DNA of 64,000 bases, from NCBI GenBank assembly GCA_034006985.1, contig JAVERT010000004.1, forward strand, positions 90,205 through 154,204, read 5' to 3'. Position 1 is the first letter of the stretch; each line of letters opens with the position of its first letter. The notes below the pieces were generated by a model, which saw only the letters and a list, made by a program, of their open reading frames with translations, was not told the DNA's origin and did no database searches. This DNA is from Gudongella sp034006985. Lineage in GTDB: Bacteria; Bacillota; Clostridia; Tissierellales; Tissierellaceae. The translations under genes and the position numbers were made by a program. Of the stretch, positions 34,379 to 49,300 are shown one piece after another.

Positions 34379-37300
34379 TTAATAAATACTATCTTGGTAC
34401 AAGTCATTATCCATAAACAAAACTTTTTTATATGTTTCTAAATATCGGTTTATTATGATCGACATCTCTGCTCTTGTTGCTACAGATAATGGGTCAATAA
34501 GATTCTCTTCTTTACCATTTATCAATCCTTTCCCTAGAGCCCAACTTACGGCGTCAATTGCATACTCAGAGACTTGACCAATATCTATAAAGCCACTAAT
34601 ATCCCCAGAGATATTAGTTTCTTTTCCCATATAACTAACATATCTATATAGCATTACTGCCAGCTGTTCACGTGTAATGAAGTCATTAATACCAACTAAA
34701 CTATTCCCGTAACCTTTTATAATCCCATTTTCTACCGCCCAAATGATTGCATTAGTGTACCAAGCACCGTATTCAACATCGTTGAAGCTTGTTTCACTAG
34801 TAGTTACAGGACTTCCCTCGATTCTATATAAAATCTCCACGAACATAGCCCTAGTCATTGTTCCTTTAGGATCAAATAAATCTTGTGTAACACCTATCAT
34901 AATTTGTCTTGCATAAATATATGCAATATCTGCGAAATACCAATCAGTCGGTAATACATCCTTAAATCTTGATGTTATCATTGGATAGTCTTTATCCCCA
35001 ATTTGTGTATACTGACCATTATAAAGCACTATTTGGTATTCGTCATCTAAAATTATATAGGTTGCCAGATTCTCTGTTTTAAAGGTTAACTTACCATCTT
35101 TAACTATCATATTAAATGGCCTTAATTTCTCATCTTGATAAGCCAATACAGTCAGAATCTTATTCTCATATTCCATCCCTACTGGAATACTAACACTAAT
35201 AGCATCTTCAAATCCTTTTGAATTTGAAATATCGTAATTATCGATTACCTTACCTTCTTTTATCAAGTTTTTTATATATTTTTTTGCTTTTTCAACATAA
35301 TTATTGTAGTCTATTACATCGATTACTAATAGTTTAGCTTTATTCTTATCTCCAAATCCTGAAACAATAACGCCAGTTTCATAATCCATAAGCTCAATAA
35401 ATTCTGGTTCAGCTCCACTACTGCCCCCACCACTACCACCTTCATATGGCTTATACAAGTTTTTAACATTTGATAGACCATAGGTAGCTTCAGTTTTAAT
35501 CATATTAGAATCTCTCACATTTACATCTATAGGATTTAACAAAGATTCACCTATATTTCCAAATGCTTCTATATAAAGATCTGATGTTTTAATAACACTA
35601 CCTAAAGAGCCTTTTATAACACTTCCAGAAGCTACTATATCAGTTTTATCCGGTACATTTATACTATCAATCTTAAGCTCTCCAGAATTATTCTCCAAGT
35701 AAAGTTCTTTTGCCTTTGCAACAATTCTATCTGTATCTGTAACTAGTGGTCTAACTTGAGTTCCTATGCTACCACTTGCATCTAGCCCTAGCTCTCTGGA
35801 AAGTATATTATTATTATTGTTAATTGAAGCAGTTCCTGCATTGATATTTCCAATCACTTCTACCTTAACAATATCACCAATTAAATTGTTTATTATTAAA
35901 TCTTTTAGGTTTTTAATATATATTTTATTCCCAATTGCTGAAATGCTATCTAAATGAAGTAATAGCGGAAGAGCTACTCCTCCAATATCCTTACCCAAAC
36001 TGTTTATAACTGCATTTCTGGCAGTTATTATTGCCTCAATGCTATCTTCCTTCCCTTTAATGTCCCCAAGAGCATTTATAACAACATCTCCACCAATTGC
36101 AACCGGAGCTAAATGTAAGTCAGTTCCACTTTCAAGATACAGCCCATCTATAGTTTTGCCTTCTGCTGCTAAAATATTAAGGTTCCCATTAACACTCAAT
36201 CCAAAAGCATTATCTTCTAAACCTATGGTTCCGCCATTTAATAAGCTAAGATTTAAATCTCCCTCTGTGGTTATGCCACCAATTGTTACCGCAGCCAATT
36301 TATCTGCTGCTATATTTTCTAATGATACTGCTGCATTTTCTAAACTGTCTCTCTCTGTAGTTTTAGTATTAACTAAGTCAATCTGTGCTTGTTGAATTTC
36401 GGCGTCTATAGCGTTCAAGTTGTCTTGTGCTGTATCACGAATCTTAGCCAACTGTGGTATAATTTCAATTTCTAACTCAGTTGCTTGATTTTGCAAACCA
36501 GTAATCTCAACATTTTTACTTATCAAGAGCTTTTCTATATTATTAAGATTTGCATTTGCTAAACTCACTCTACTTCTTAAACCTACAATAATAAGCTCTT
36601 GTGCAGCTATTTCGGCTGGGTCAGTAAGAGTACTAAGCTCTGTTATTGCTGTATTCAATGCAGTTTCAGCATTAGCAGCTTCACTAACAGCCAAAGCTTT
36701 TTCAGATTCTATGGTTAACCCTTCTGCTTTAGCAGTATCTATACTAGCTTTAATATCAAGTAACTCTTGATTAGCTGTAGCTAAATTTTCATTAGCTAGT
36801 TCCAATGCTTGTTGTGCTGCACTACGACCTAACAATTTAGGTAATATATTAGTTACATAATTCTGTAATATTATCACCTGTGCTGCGGCTAAATCTGCTA
36901 CACTACGCGCTTGTTCTGCCGCTATTTTCGCTTTTGCCGCTTCTGCTATATAATCACTACCACTTGATTCGATTATGCTTCCATCTCCAGCAGTAAGGCT
37001 TACATCACCACCACCACTAGAATTTATAGTTCCAACTTCAATTTGACCTTGTGCAAGGATAAATATATTACCATCTTCTGTTGAAATAATTCTGTCAATA
37101 ATAAGATTTCCTAGCACTTCATTAATATTGATTGCCCCTTTATTCGCATTCGCGAAAAGTTGACCATCATTATCTGCATCCGTATCTATATCTATCAAAG
37201 AATCTCTACTTCCTATACTACCATTTTGGGAAGTTAAGGATATGGATGGTGCTCTAAGGTGAATATCATTACCTAACTTATCTCCTCCAATTATACTTTC

Positions 37301-40300
37301 TTCAGAGGTAATCTGAATATTCCCATTAGCATCGATAAATCCAATAACTATATTTCCTGTTGTATTAGATAGTTCTAATCCGTTAATTGTATATACATTT
37401 ACTTGTCCATTACTACTATCAGCTACTAATATCAGATTGCTACCTGCATTTAAATCGTTTATATTAATATCTCCTAAGGCAGTTACATTTAATTTTCCAT
37501 TAATATTAGTAAATATATACTTCTTGTTAGTTCCAAGTGATCCTCCACTTTGAATTGTTACATCGCTACCAGAGGTAATATTTTCTCTTAGTTCACCATC
37601 TGCTCGAACATCGTATATAGACCCTGGTGCAGTTAATATTATACTGCCACCTGCATTAATTATATTAAGTCCCATATCACCAGTTATTTCAGAAATCTCT
37701 ATATTTCCAGCTGCCTCAGCTATAAGATTAGTTGCAGCTTCAATATTTAAATCTCTGACTGTTGTGTAATCTATAGCAAATTTCATTTCTAATTCACTAC
37801 TAATCGGATTACGAATCAATATCCAAGTCTTTCCTCCTGTCGAACCGAAATTCTCATTGCTTTTATCTTTATCTGTAATATTAGAAATTGTGGTCATTGG
37901 CCAAGATTTTTCTTCTACATTTAGACCTCTTATGTCTCCAGTTCTTGCGTTAAGATATATGTTTTCACCTGAAACATTAGTTTTCCCTTGAACTCCATTT
38001 ATACCAGAGCTACTTAAGTCCACATCTCCATATTCTGAAATAAGTTCTTCAGATGTAAATATTCCTGTATCTTGAGTTACAATAATATCACCCATATTAT
38101 AGATACTACTATTTCCAGTTGATTCGCCTATCTTCAAAATTAATTCCCTGTGTATGTTTTGATTTTCTTCTGGCTCAGGATAATTTGTAAGTTCCCAAGC
38201 TGCTTCTATCAAAATTAACTTTTGTTCTTCTGTAATTGAATCCCAATAAGCTTTAAATAAATCGTCATCTAGTATTCTGCTTTCCATTACATAAACTGGA
38301 ATTTGAATAGAATTCCCATTTTCATCAACATCTTCTATAAAGATTAATTCCCCCTCAGCGTCTGTTGCTTGTACATCAGTTGTCTTTTCTGATTTTATTG
38401 CCTCTGCTAAAAGTGCTGCTATAACAGCTGCCTCTTCACTTATTCCTTGGTTAATCAGATATTTAATATCTTCATCTGATAAAGCACTATCTGCATTTAG
38501 TTTATTTTCTATACTAGTTCTATAGCTACTTATAACATCTTCTTTGTATTCAATCATCAATCCTGCGTATTGGTCTTTATAGCTATTGTTTATCACATTA
38601 AGATTCGCATCTCCTGCTAGTCCAAGCTCTACTCTAAGTTTAGCAAGGATATCATCTTTAGTTGCGCCCTCAGCTAATCCTAGTTTAACAGCCAGTTCAT
38701 TAATTTTCTCTATGTCATCGCCTTCAAGAATTGTTAAATCAAGTTCTTCCTCTAATTCTGCTACTCCTAAGCTTAAATCATTTACTAATTCTGTTAGACC
38801 TTGAAGATCAAGTGAATCTAATAATAGGATTAATGCTTCAACATCCGCATCACTAATTTTTAACAATGCTTTTATCTCAACTCCAGTCAATACACCACTA
38901 ATAAATGCCATCAACTGATCTGATGTCAACTTTCCATTCTGCAGTTGTTCAGCTATTTCTTCCGCCGTTTGAGCTGGCATTATAACATTTACAACTTCAT
39001 CTTTATCTGCCATATCATTCGCTGCTTGGTCATGATCTTCTGTAGTTCCATCTTCATCTCTTCCCTCAGTTGGCAAATCCCCATCTATATTAGAGATTCC
39101 TGTTTCTTGCTCAAGATAGGTGTTAACTACATTTATTATATTGAGTGATTGTATCTCTCCAGCTTTATTAACTTTTATATCTACTTTAAATTTAAGATCT
39201 CTGCTTCCAATATCTCCTCCAACATATAGCCAAGTGTCACCACTATTTGCAGTAGAATTTTCACCTATTGTAAATAGTGAATCCTCGTCTTTCATTAATA
39301 GATTACCATCGGATGTTTTAATCTGTAAGGTATTGTCTGAAGTTACATTGTCTACGACAACATCTCCCAAACCTGAAGTGATACTAAGATTACCAGTTGA
39401 GCTGACATCTACTAGGTTCATATTAACATTACCTTCATCAACAATAAGAATCATTTCACCTGAGACATCTAAGGTATTTATAGTGGAATTACCTCTGCCA
39501 ATATTAACATTAACTTCCCCACCATTTTCTACTCCAACATTATTTATATCCGCATTTCCCCCAACCACAGTTAAATCTAAGAAACCTATGTTAGCTATAT
39601 CTGTATCATGAAGATTAACATTATTTCCTATCCCTGATGATACCACATAAGCACTAGCATCATAAGCTCCACCAACTGAAGTTTTTATTAGCTTTAGATT
39701 TACTGTGTCTGAAAGCTTCGGTGCTATTCTTAATGGATTATCCTTGGAGTATATATTACCGCTTTCTTCTGCAACTATTAAAACATTGTCAGAGGTGATA
39801 TTCACACTTCCTGCATCTCCTGTTAAGCTAGTATTCTCTCCAGAGAAACTAATTCTAACATTGTCAGCAGACACGGTATTAAGCTTCACCTGAGAATTAC
39901 CAATGTAAGTTTTTATCGTTCTATCAACTTGTCTAGGAATAAATCCTGTAATTCCTAAAGAATCTATCCAAGTATTATCATCAAATAAGAGTATAATTCT
40001 ATCCTCAATTTCAAGTATTCGAAGTAATAAGTTGTCATTTAAATCATTAATTCCTAATATAGATGCACCGTCAAATTGCTTGTCTAATGAATCTTTAGAA
40101 ACATAAGCATCAAGGACCTCTTTTTCTAGCATAACTAAATTTCCTTCAGTATCTGTAGCAAAATAATCTGCATTATTATAAAAACTATTTGTCGAATTAA
40201 TACTTTCATCAGGAACTCCCATATAAAGGCCTGTCATAACCTCATGCATCATAGTCTGACTTCCTGCACTAAACTCAGCTAACAATTCTACATTTTCACC

Positions 40301-43300
40301 TGTTCCCTCACCTTGATAAAGAGTAAATATTTCTTGATCATCGTTGTCGTCTGGTGTGTAAAAAGTACCTTGTTTATAATTCTGGAAGCTTCCATCTTCA
40401 GTATAAAAACCTGTGATGTTATTATTGTCGTCTACATACAATACTGTTCCTATACTAAAATCAATGCTATCTACAACCTGTATTCTCAGATATTTGCTAA
40501 TAATTCCATATCCTTTTTTATCCTTTGGAATCTCAAATGTAGTTGAATCTGTATAGGTTACTGTAAATCCACCTTGGACAGGTCTAATAATATTTAAAGC
40601 TTCAACATCTCTGTAAATAACCTCGTACTTGTAAAACCAATCTGATTGATTCTCTGTAAATTCGCCAACTTCGTACTTACCTGATAAAATATTAAACTTG
40701 CTATAGAGTATTTCGCCACTTGCGTTTGTTTTAGGAACTCTCATATCATAAACAGGTACACTACTTGTATCATAGTTAAAACTATAGTACACTACACCAT
40801 CTTTTTCTGTTTCTTTTATAGCTACAGTTAAGGTTCTAGAATAATGGTATCCTCCTGCCTCAACTTTATTATAAATCTCATCATATGTTGCATCACCTGG
40901 CCCACTACTCATAAAATACTTAATTAGATTGTCATCTGGATCTAAATACTTGTACTGAATTACTGAGTAAACTGGATTGCCAAATTCATCTATTTTCTGA
41001 GACATATTAGGAGAAAAAGAAATTGTCTCTTCATACATATCTCCTTCAGTGTCATTCCCTTCAATAGCTACTGGATAAATATTCCCATCTGGATTGACAA
41101 CTACTGCTCTGTCATTAAGATAAAGAATTCCCTCATTTGCATCAGTTACATTAAAATCATCAACAAATAGATAACCCCCACTTACAACATGATACCCTCC
41201 ATTTAAGAAATAAGTTGTTACATCGTCAGTAACCTCCTTAGTAATAACTCCTGAACCAGACTTATTTACTTTGTATACTGAAATTTGTGTTTTATCATCT
41301 TCATCAGAGCTTAGTACAAAATACTTGCCAAGAAGTTCTTCATATCGATCATTTTTAAAGATGTTGAGCCCAAGTTCCATATTTTCAACTACATAGGCAT
41401 TATGGTCAGTACTATATTCTAAGTCAAAATAGAAGGCTCCATTTTTCACACTAATACTCTGAATTGCATCATCAATTTTGCTTATAAAGATGCTACCGCT
41501 TCTATCTCCTATGACATCTTTATCGTATATAACTCCTTCTACTATCTCTTCTGTTTTAGTTCCTACGATTGAGCCAGTTGAGGCACTAAGTTCAGACTCA
41601 GTTAATGCTGTTTCTAATTCTTTAGATGAAACATCGATAGTTCTATCAAGCTGTTCAGTTACTGGAGTTTCTCCAACAGCTACAGCTTCTTTTAAGTTGA
41701 TCGTAATTTTTATTTTATCGATAATAGTTTTTGTTTTTTCAGCTTTATCTTCTTCTATTTCTGTAATCTCTTTTGTACTAAATTCAGTAGTTAAAGTAAA
41801 TTTCCAATCATCTGTAAGCACGCTTTCCAATGCTGCTTGAACTTCAGTAACAATACTTAATGGAGTACTTTCTTTTGTAAAAGAATCTTTATCATAGTTG
41901 TCTAAGATTTCTTGAGCAGCAGATTTAGCATCTGACAATCCCATTCCTTTTCCTATTTCCATAACTGTTTTGTTAAGAAGTTCTTCCTTGGTATATGAAT
42001 ATGCAGCAACAAATATATTTTCTTCATCAACTTTATTGAATTCAACCACATGGTAAAAATCGCGTTCTTTCCATAATGGTTCAAGAAGATATAAATAGTT
42101 TCCTCCATTCATTCCTAAGAAGATAGGCTTAACTTCACTTCCATCTTCAAGAAAAGCATTCTTGTAGTAAACTCTTGCACCATCAGGTAAAGTCCAACCA
42201 AATTCCCCTGGCTCTGTTTCAACATAAATTGTAACCCCACCATTTTCTAGATTTTCTTCAGTTATTTCAATATTCATATCTTTAAAGCTTCCGTCTGTAT
42301 TGTATACATATACTACGTTAAAATTTTCCTGCTTAAACTTGATTATATCTTTTACCGAATCACTATCACTAATAAAGGTAATGTCACCCAAATTATAAAT
42401 TCTACCATCAATTGTAATTACATTTACAATATCACCTGTAACTCTGTTTACTGCAACTATATCCCCACTTGGTAAATAGTAGTGGGCTATTTTTTCTGTA
42501 ACACCATCATCATTGGTTGTTTCTGAATCTCCTATATAATAATCTGAGCCATTTATTTTTATTCCCTCATCTATCTTAAGCATTCCATTCGGCATAAGTT
42601 TATATCTTGTATCTTCGCCCTTCCAATCCAGAATTATTATTTCATCTGTTGAGTTTTCTGGTTTTAACAACACAAGTGTGTCTCTTCTACCTGGTGTTGT
42701 CACTTCGATTGACTCATCTAAATCCACATAATCTTCATATAATAAGCTTTGTGGAGAAAATATGTGTAAATCTGCTATACCACCAGCAATAATTTTATCA
42801 ATAACAAGGACTGGGTTGACTGTACTATCCGCTGAACCAACATAAGCTATTATATGATTTAAAGCTGCATAAATATCTTTAGCTGCAACCAATGAAATAT
42901 ATGTTGGTCTGGCTTCCATTGTATTGATAATTCCTTGAGTCCCACCAATTTCTGGTATTTCTAATATATATGCCTTGAAACGATTTTCTTCTGTCCCAAC
43001 ATTTCCTGCCCCTTCAACCATAAGTCTATTAGCCCAAATTGCTGCAGGACTTCCTTGGCCATCATTGGTTGCTGTATTTAAATCTCCACCGTTCATTTTT
43101 ATATTGACATTACCATCACCAATATCAACACTTTTCCCAAAAGTAAGGTCAGTTTCTTTTTGAGATTCTACTTTAAGATTTGGAATTTCTGTATCCAATA
43201 CAAATTTAACTCCTCCTATATTCAAGGAAGGTGAACCTAATTGTCCGTTTGTAGCAATTACTTCTCCTATTATTAGATTTAATGCTGATAAGTTATTAAT

Positions 43301-46300
43301 CACTATATTCGGTAAATAATTGTTATTAAATACTGAGATATTCCCTTTGATCCCATTTGAGCTAGATGTATTGATTATTAATGACCCTAAATCCTCATTA
43401 TATAATTTGCCTAGTGTAATTTTATTATCCGCTTGAAAGCCTGTTAGAGAATACTCATCTTCGAGACCAGAATAAATAAATGTCCCGTCTTCTTTAATTT
43501 CTATGAACATACCAGCAGCGGCACCTCCTAAATGAATATTCCCATTAATATCTACTTTACCGCTTGAATTTACGCTTCCTTCACGATATATCTCTGCATC
43601 GGAGTAAAGAATTTCTTCTACCAACACATCTACCCATTCAGTAACTTTTTTTGTTACCCATTTTACAATCCAACCTATAATTGGAATTTTACTTACCACT
43701 TTGACTACTTTTTCGACAACTCTTTGAACAGTCTTCCAGACATAGTTTACAACTGTATTTCCCTTAGCAGTAGCATCTCTAAATACAACTTGATCAGTTA
43801 TCAATGGGGATTCAGCTCTTATGCTAATAGCTTGACTTGCTAGACTAGCTACACTAGCCACTGTAACTGCTGCATCACTGCTACCTGTGGCAGAAGACGT
43901 AGCATAAACTTTACCAGTAAGACCTACAATTTCCGAATAACTTTCAGAATGTAAATACATATCAACAACAACTGCATCTATACTTAAACTATCTATTCCC
44001 CCTACAAATGCATTATTAATACTAATTTTTGTAATATCATTCAAATTTATATATGATTTTGCATTGGTTAAAGAAGCAGCAGAAATAGTATAGGATACAG
44101 CGTATGCATGTAGTTTCTGTTCAAGAAAAGCATTTATATCTGTATTTCTACTGTTTAAGTAGCTCTGTGTTCCATTCCCACCTATTGTTACTATCGTATT
44201 TTCAGAGGCTGTAATGGCAGCTTTGCTCTGATTATTCCCTGCTAAAGTACCCATATGTCGATAAGCATAAGAGAATATATCGTTTTTACTAGTAGCAGTT
44301 ATTCCTAAATCTCCAAATAGAGCTGTAATTTCAACTCCATTTCCTATATCAACTGCTGTATTAGTATTTATATAGGAATATGATTCTGGTCCATCACCAC
44401 CACTAACAATACCTGCTCCACCCATAGTGGCTTTAGCTACTTGTTTTGCAATATCCGCTAAAGAATAGATACTTATGTCTCCATATCTAGAAACTATTTT
44501 AGCGCCATCTCCGACTATAACCCTCGTATTACGATTATTAAGCTTTGTTTCAGCATAAACAGCTCCAAAGTCACCTAGAGCAACTCCATTTGCATTTACA
44601 ATCGCACTTAGGTCAGATTTAGTTGAAGCAAGAATATTGATGCCTTCTAGCGCCTCTAAAACCGCTCCGCTTCCTACTAAAACTTCACCTTTCTGATTGT
44701 TAACTATGCTTGATGCTGTTGATTTACCAACACTAACTAAGCCTGCATTAGTGGCTGATGTATATGCTGAAGTAGTTATTTTATCATCTGCACTTACCCA
44801 AATATTTTTCTTGGAAATTACTGTGCCATTTACTTCAGCTATTGTGCTATGAGTTCCAACATATGTTTTTATTGTATACTTACCCACTCCAACTAAACTT
44901 ATACTAGTGCCATGGTTACTGTATGCTCTAAGAGTTGTCTCAGATGCTGCTGCTATATTAACACCATCATCCTCATCTGTTCCTATTGATTCAATAGTTG
45001 CATTGCTTCCGATAGATGCTTTAACATTTCTTGTTCCTACTTTTGCTTCTGCACTAATAACATCTAAATTTGCACCGCTTACAGAAGTATTTGGCTGTTC
45101 TGCAATTGCAGTAGCTACACCATTGGCATTCGCAATTACACTAATATTATCTCCTGTTACATTAGCATTACCACCAATCCAAGCTCCAACTATATCTTGT
45201 GTAAAAGATGCAATAACATCTACAACTCCTAGACTATACAAACTAACAGTAGTTTCAGGAGCTTGTGATCTTGAAATTACTGTTCCTCCTAACTCTGCTC
45301 CTACATTTACATTGCCTTCAGTTACAATAATAACATTACCCTGTATATAAGCATTAACTTTAGCAGAAGATTCTGCCTTAGTCATATTTACTTCGGCATT
45401 GTACAACGATACTCCCGTTCCTCCATTAGCACCAGCTTCAGCAAAAGAGCTTGTATCCTTTAATATTGATAATACTGATACGACTCCTGTTGCTGATACT
45501 GTCCCCGATCCTGCAATATAAGCATTTTGGAAGATTTTCATATTAGCTATTGCAACATTTGCAGCAATCTTAGCTCCACTAATACTTATCTTCGCAGCAT
45601 CAATATCTGCGTTTGCACTGCTTTCTTCTCCATTTACGATGATTTCAATACCATTAGCATAAACCTGACCACTACCAATAATATATGCATTAGCAACTGT
45701 TGTTGTATTAGACTTAGCAAAATTAACCTGTCCCGTAACTAAATTTACACTTCCCCCCCCTCCTGGTTGTGTTGATTTAGCTATTGAAGTAGCTTTATAA
45801 TTATTATTTATATATATATCATTTACAAATATTTCTGCACCTGTGCTTTCAAGATAAGATTCGAAAATTCCTTGTGCATTTGCTGTCATTGTAAGAATAC
45901 CTAGACTAGCTCCACTAAGGCTAATAAGGTCATTCATAAATCCTGCTTTTGCATAAGAGTTAGCTTTGGCTGCGATGTTAAGATCACCATTTTTTTGATC
46001 AATACTACCAAAACTTGTTCCATTCACAAAGGCTTTATTACTAGCATTGGCTGTTGCATTAGCAATATTTGCTGACCCACCTACTAGACTTGCATTCGCA
46101 CCGCCCGTTCCCCCAAGAGAAGCTAATGCTCCAGGGGTAGTTTTATCTTTATTTTGCCAAGAGTAAACATCTACTGTTCCAGTCGTTATAATCTTTCCAC
46201 CAGAAATATAGGCACTTTGTTTAGCACTTAAAATGGCTTCTGCCAAGCTAACAGCAACTTTTACGCCACTTACACTAATCACAGGTGTCGAAACAATGGC

Positions 46301-49300
46301 CTCTGCGTCTATTATACCTTCTGTTCCAACTTTAACATTTCCACCTGGCAACGTTACATTGCTGTTGTTAATATAAGCCTCTGCTATAGTTGAGGCGTTA
46401 GCATTTGCATAATTGACATCTACTGAAACAAGACCAACACCTAATATTGGCTGTGTCGCAACTGCATTGGCAGTAGATATATAAGTGTTTTCTACTTCTA
46501 AGGTTCCACTATTTATAGTTGAATTATCAATATAAGCTTTGAAATTTCCTTTTGCATCCGCTGTCATAAGAGTAATACCTAAACTAACAAGCCCAGCACT
46601 AATGGCTGATGAATTCACTTTTGCATTAGCATAGGATTTAGCTATACTCTGTACTGCTATCTTGCCAGCAGCTGTTATATCTACACCATTTATATATGCA
46701 TAATTTGTATTATTAGCTGTTGCAATAACCGTATGCACTTCCCCACCTATAAGTGCTACATCTGCACTAATTCCATTAGCACTACTACCCAATATCGCAA
46801 CTGCTCCCTCATTCTCTCCATTATTTAATGTTGATTTTACATCTATACTTCTAGCATTTACTATAACACTATCCATATAAGCTTTTTGCTTAGCTTCAAG
46901 AATAGCAGTAAGCAAGTTGAGTGCTATTTTGATTCCACTATAACTAACTTGAGGTGTTACTATTCCAACATTTGCAGTAGCCGTACCTGCTACATTTACA
47001 GTAAGAGCATCAGTAGTTTCAATAGTTCCATTTCCTTTAATATACGCTTCAGCCACAGTTGTTACCTTAGCTAGAGCAATATTGCCTTCGATATCTGCAA
47101 GTGCTACACTAACCCCGCCTGTAGCTTGAGTTGTTTCTGCTTGAGCTAATGATATATACTGGTTATCTACCGTAACAGAAGCTGCATAAATCTTCTTGCT
47201 TCCTGTTGTATCTATATATGCTTTGAAATCACCTTTTGCTTGAGCCTTAAGAACTGTTAATCCTATTGAAATCAATCCAAGACTAAGTGCTGACTTAACA
47301 ATTTCAGCATCTGCATAACTATTACCAAGTGTTTCCACTGTTAATTTTTCTATTGAAGCCCCTTCTGTTCCCATATTTGAACCAACTATATATGCATAAT
47401 TAGTTGCATCTGCAGTCGCTACGCCAACATTTACCTTAATACTAAATCCACTAATATCCACAGACTCAGGTATTTTATCAAAATTGCTACCTAATTTAGC
47501 AAGCGCACCGTCGTCATTTTCATCATTAAGTGTAGATTTTACCGAAATATCACCATTTGTAATAATGGTAACACCATCAATAAAAGCTTTTTGACTAGCA
47601 CTTAATAATGCGACTACTGTATTGGAAACAACATTTACAACGTTAACAGAAATAGATGGTGCTTTAGTAATTGCATTTGCAGTTGCTGTCCCATCTGCAT
47701 TAACTAGAGCCGAACCAGTGTTAAGTGTTCCTAATCCTTTTATTGAAGCGATTGCTTTAGAGTCCGCATTTGCTAGTGCAAGATTAACACCTACTGATGC
47801 GAATGAAGCTTGAACACCACCTGCTGAAGGTGTCACATCTGTAATTGCATTAGCCGTATAGATAGTCTCTACATTTACTAAGCTTGCTGTTACTAGACTA
47901 TTTTCTGGAATATTAAGAACTGATTCAAATGTTGCCTGGGAATATGCTACCCCTACCATAACGCCCGCGGCAATTACGCTTAACGTTAAATTAGTAATTT
48001 CGGAAAGCACTTTAGCATTTCCATAACTACCAACCGTAATATTTCCACCTGTAACATCTACGCTATTCCCATTTATTAAAGCAATACTACTAGATCGACC
48101 ATAAGCTACTGCAACATTCGCAGTAATAGTAATAAGTCCACCTGAGCCTGTAATTAATTTCGCAATACTACTTTCTTCTGTAAGGTTATTATTTAAATTA
48201 GATATAACATTTAATGATCCAGCTTTTATATTGCTTCCATCAATCATTGCAATCTGTTGACTTCTAAGAAGGGCAACTGCTATAGAAGCTGCAATACTAG
48301 TTCCACCAGCAGTTATTCCGATTACTTCTGCTTTGGCAGTAGCTTTTCCGTTTGCTCCTACATTAAGTATGTTATTTGCAATCAAGTTACCGTTTCCTAT
48401 TATTTGTGCATTGTTCTTAGTATTATTATCTGCAATTGCTGCATTAATATTCACCGCTGTTGCCCCTACTGAAGCTGATACAGCTATAGATTCCGCTATA
48501 GAAGAATTTCTGTTTCCATCAATATCTCTACCTGCATGAATATTAATATTATTAGCTTCTACTGTAACTCCTGTGGTATCTATTATTGCAACATTTGTTG
48601 AAGCTAAGTTAACATAACTGACTGTTACTCCAACTGCTATTCCACCCACTGTTGCTGCAGCTAATTCTGATGTAGCATTTGAATTCATAAAAGCATCTAT
48701 ACTAATATTTTCAGCTGTAACATACATTTGATTTATTGCTGCATAAGCAAGTGTATTATTAAATACTAATAAAACATTACCATTAGCTACAAATGATACA
48801 CCTCCAGAGACTGAAAGAACTATACTAGTTGCACTAGTTTTAATATCATTTAGAACACTGACATTAGCTGCTTCAATACTACCTATTTTTCCAATTTCTG
48901 CCCCCATTGTTGCACTTGTTTTATAAGGTGTAGTCCCTATATAAGTTAATATCGTTGGGTCTAGGATTGCAATTGAAGCTGAAACTCCTACTGCTACACC
49001 ACCGATTGCTGCTCCTACTATATAAGTATTGGCTTTTGTATCAACTCTTGCCTCAACATTAACCTCACCATTAGATTTAAGATTAACGCCCTGACCAATA
49101 AATGTTTCAATTTGACTAAAATTAACTGCTAAAGAAATAGCTCCATTAACCGCAAACCCAGCCCCTGAAATAGCAGCTGCTAATGTCGTCGCATCTGTTT
49201 TCGCAACAGAAAGAACATTTACATCCCCTACAATATTGCCCGATTCGTTAGACATTCCAACCTCTGCGTCTCCAACTATTCCAGATACAACAGTTCCATT

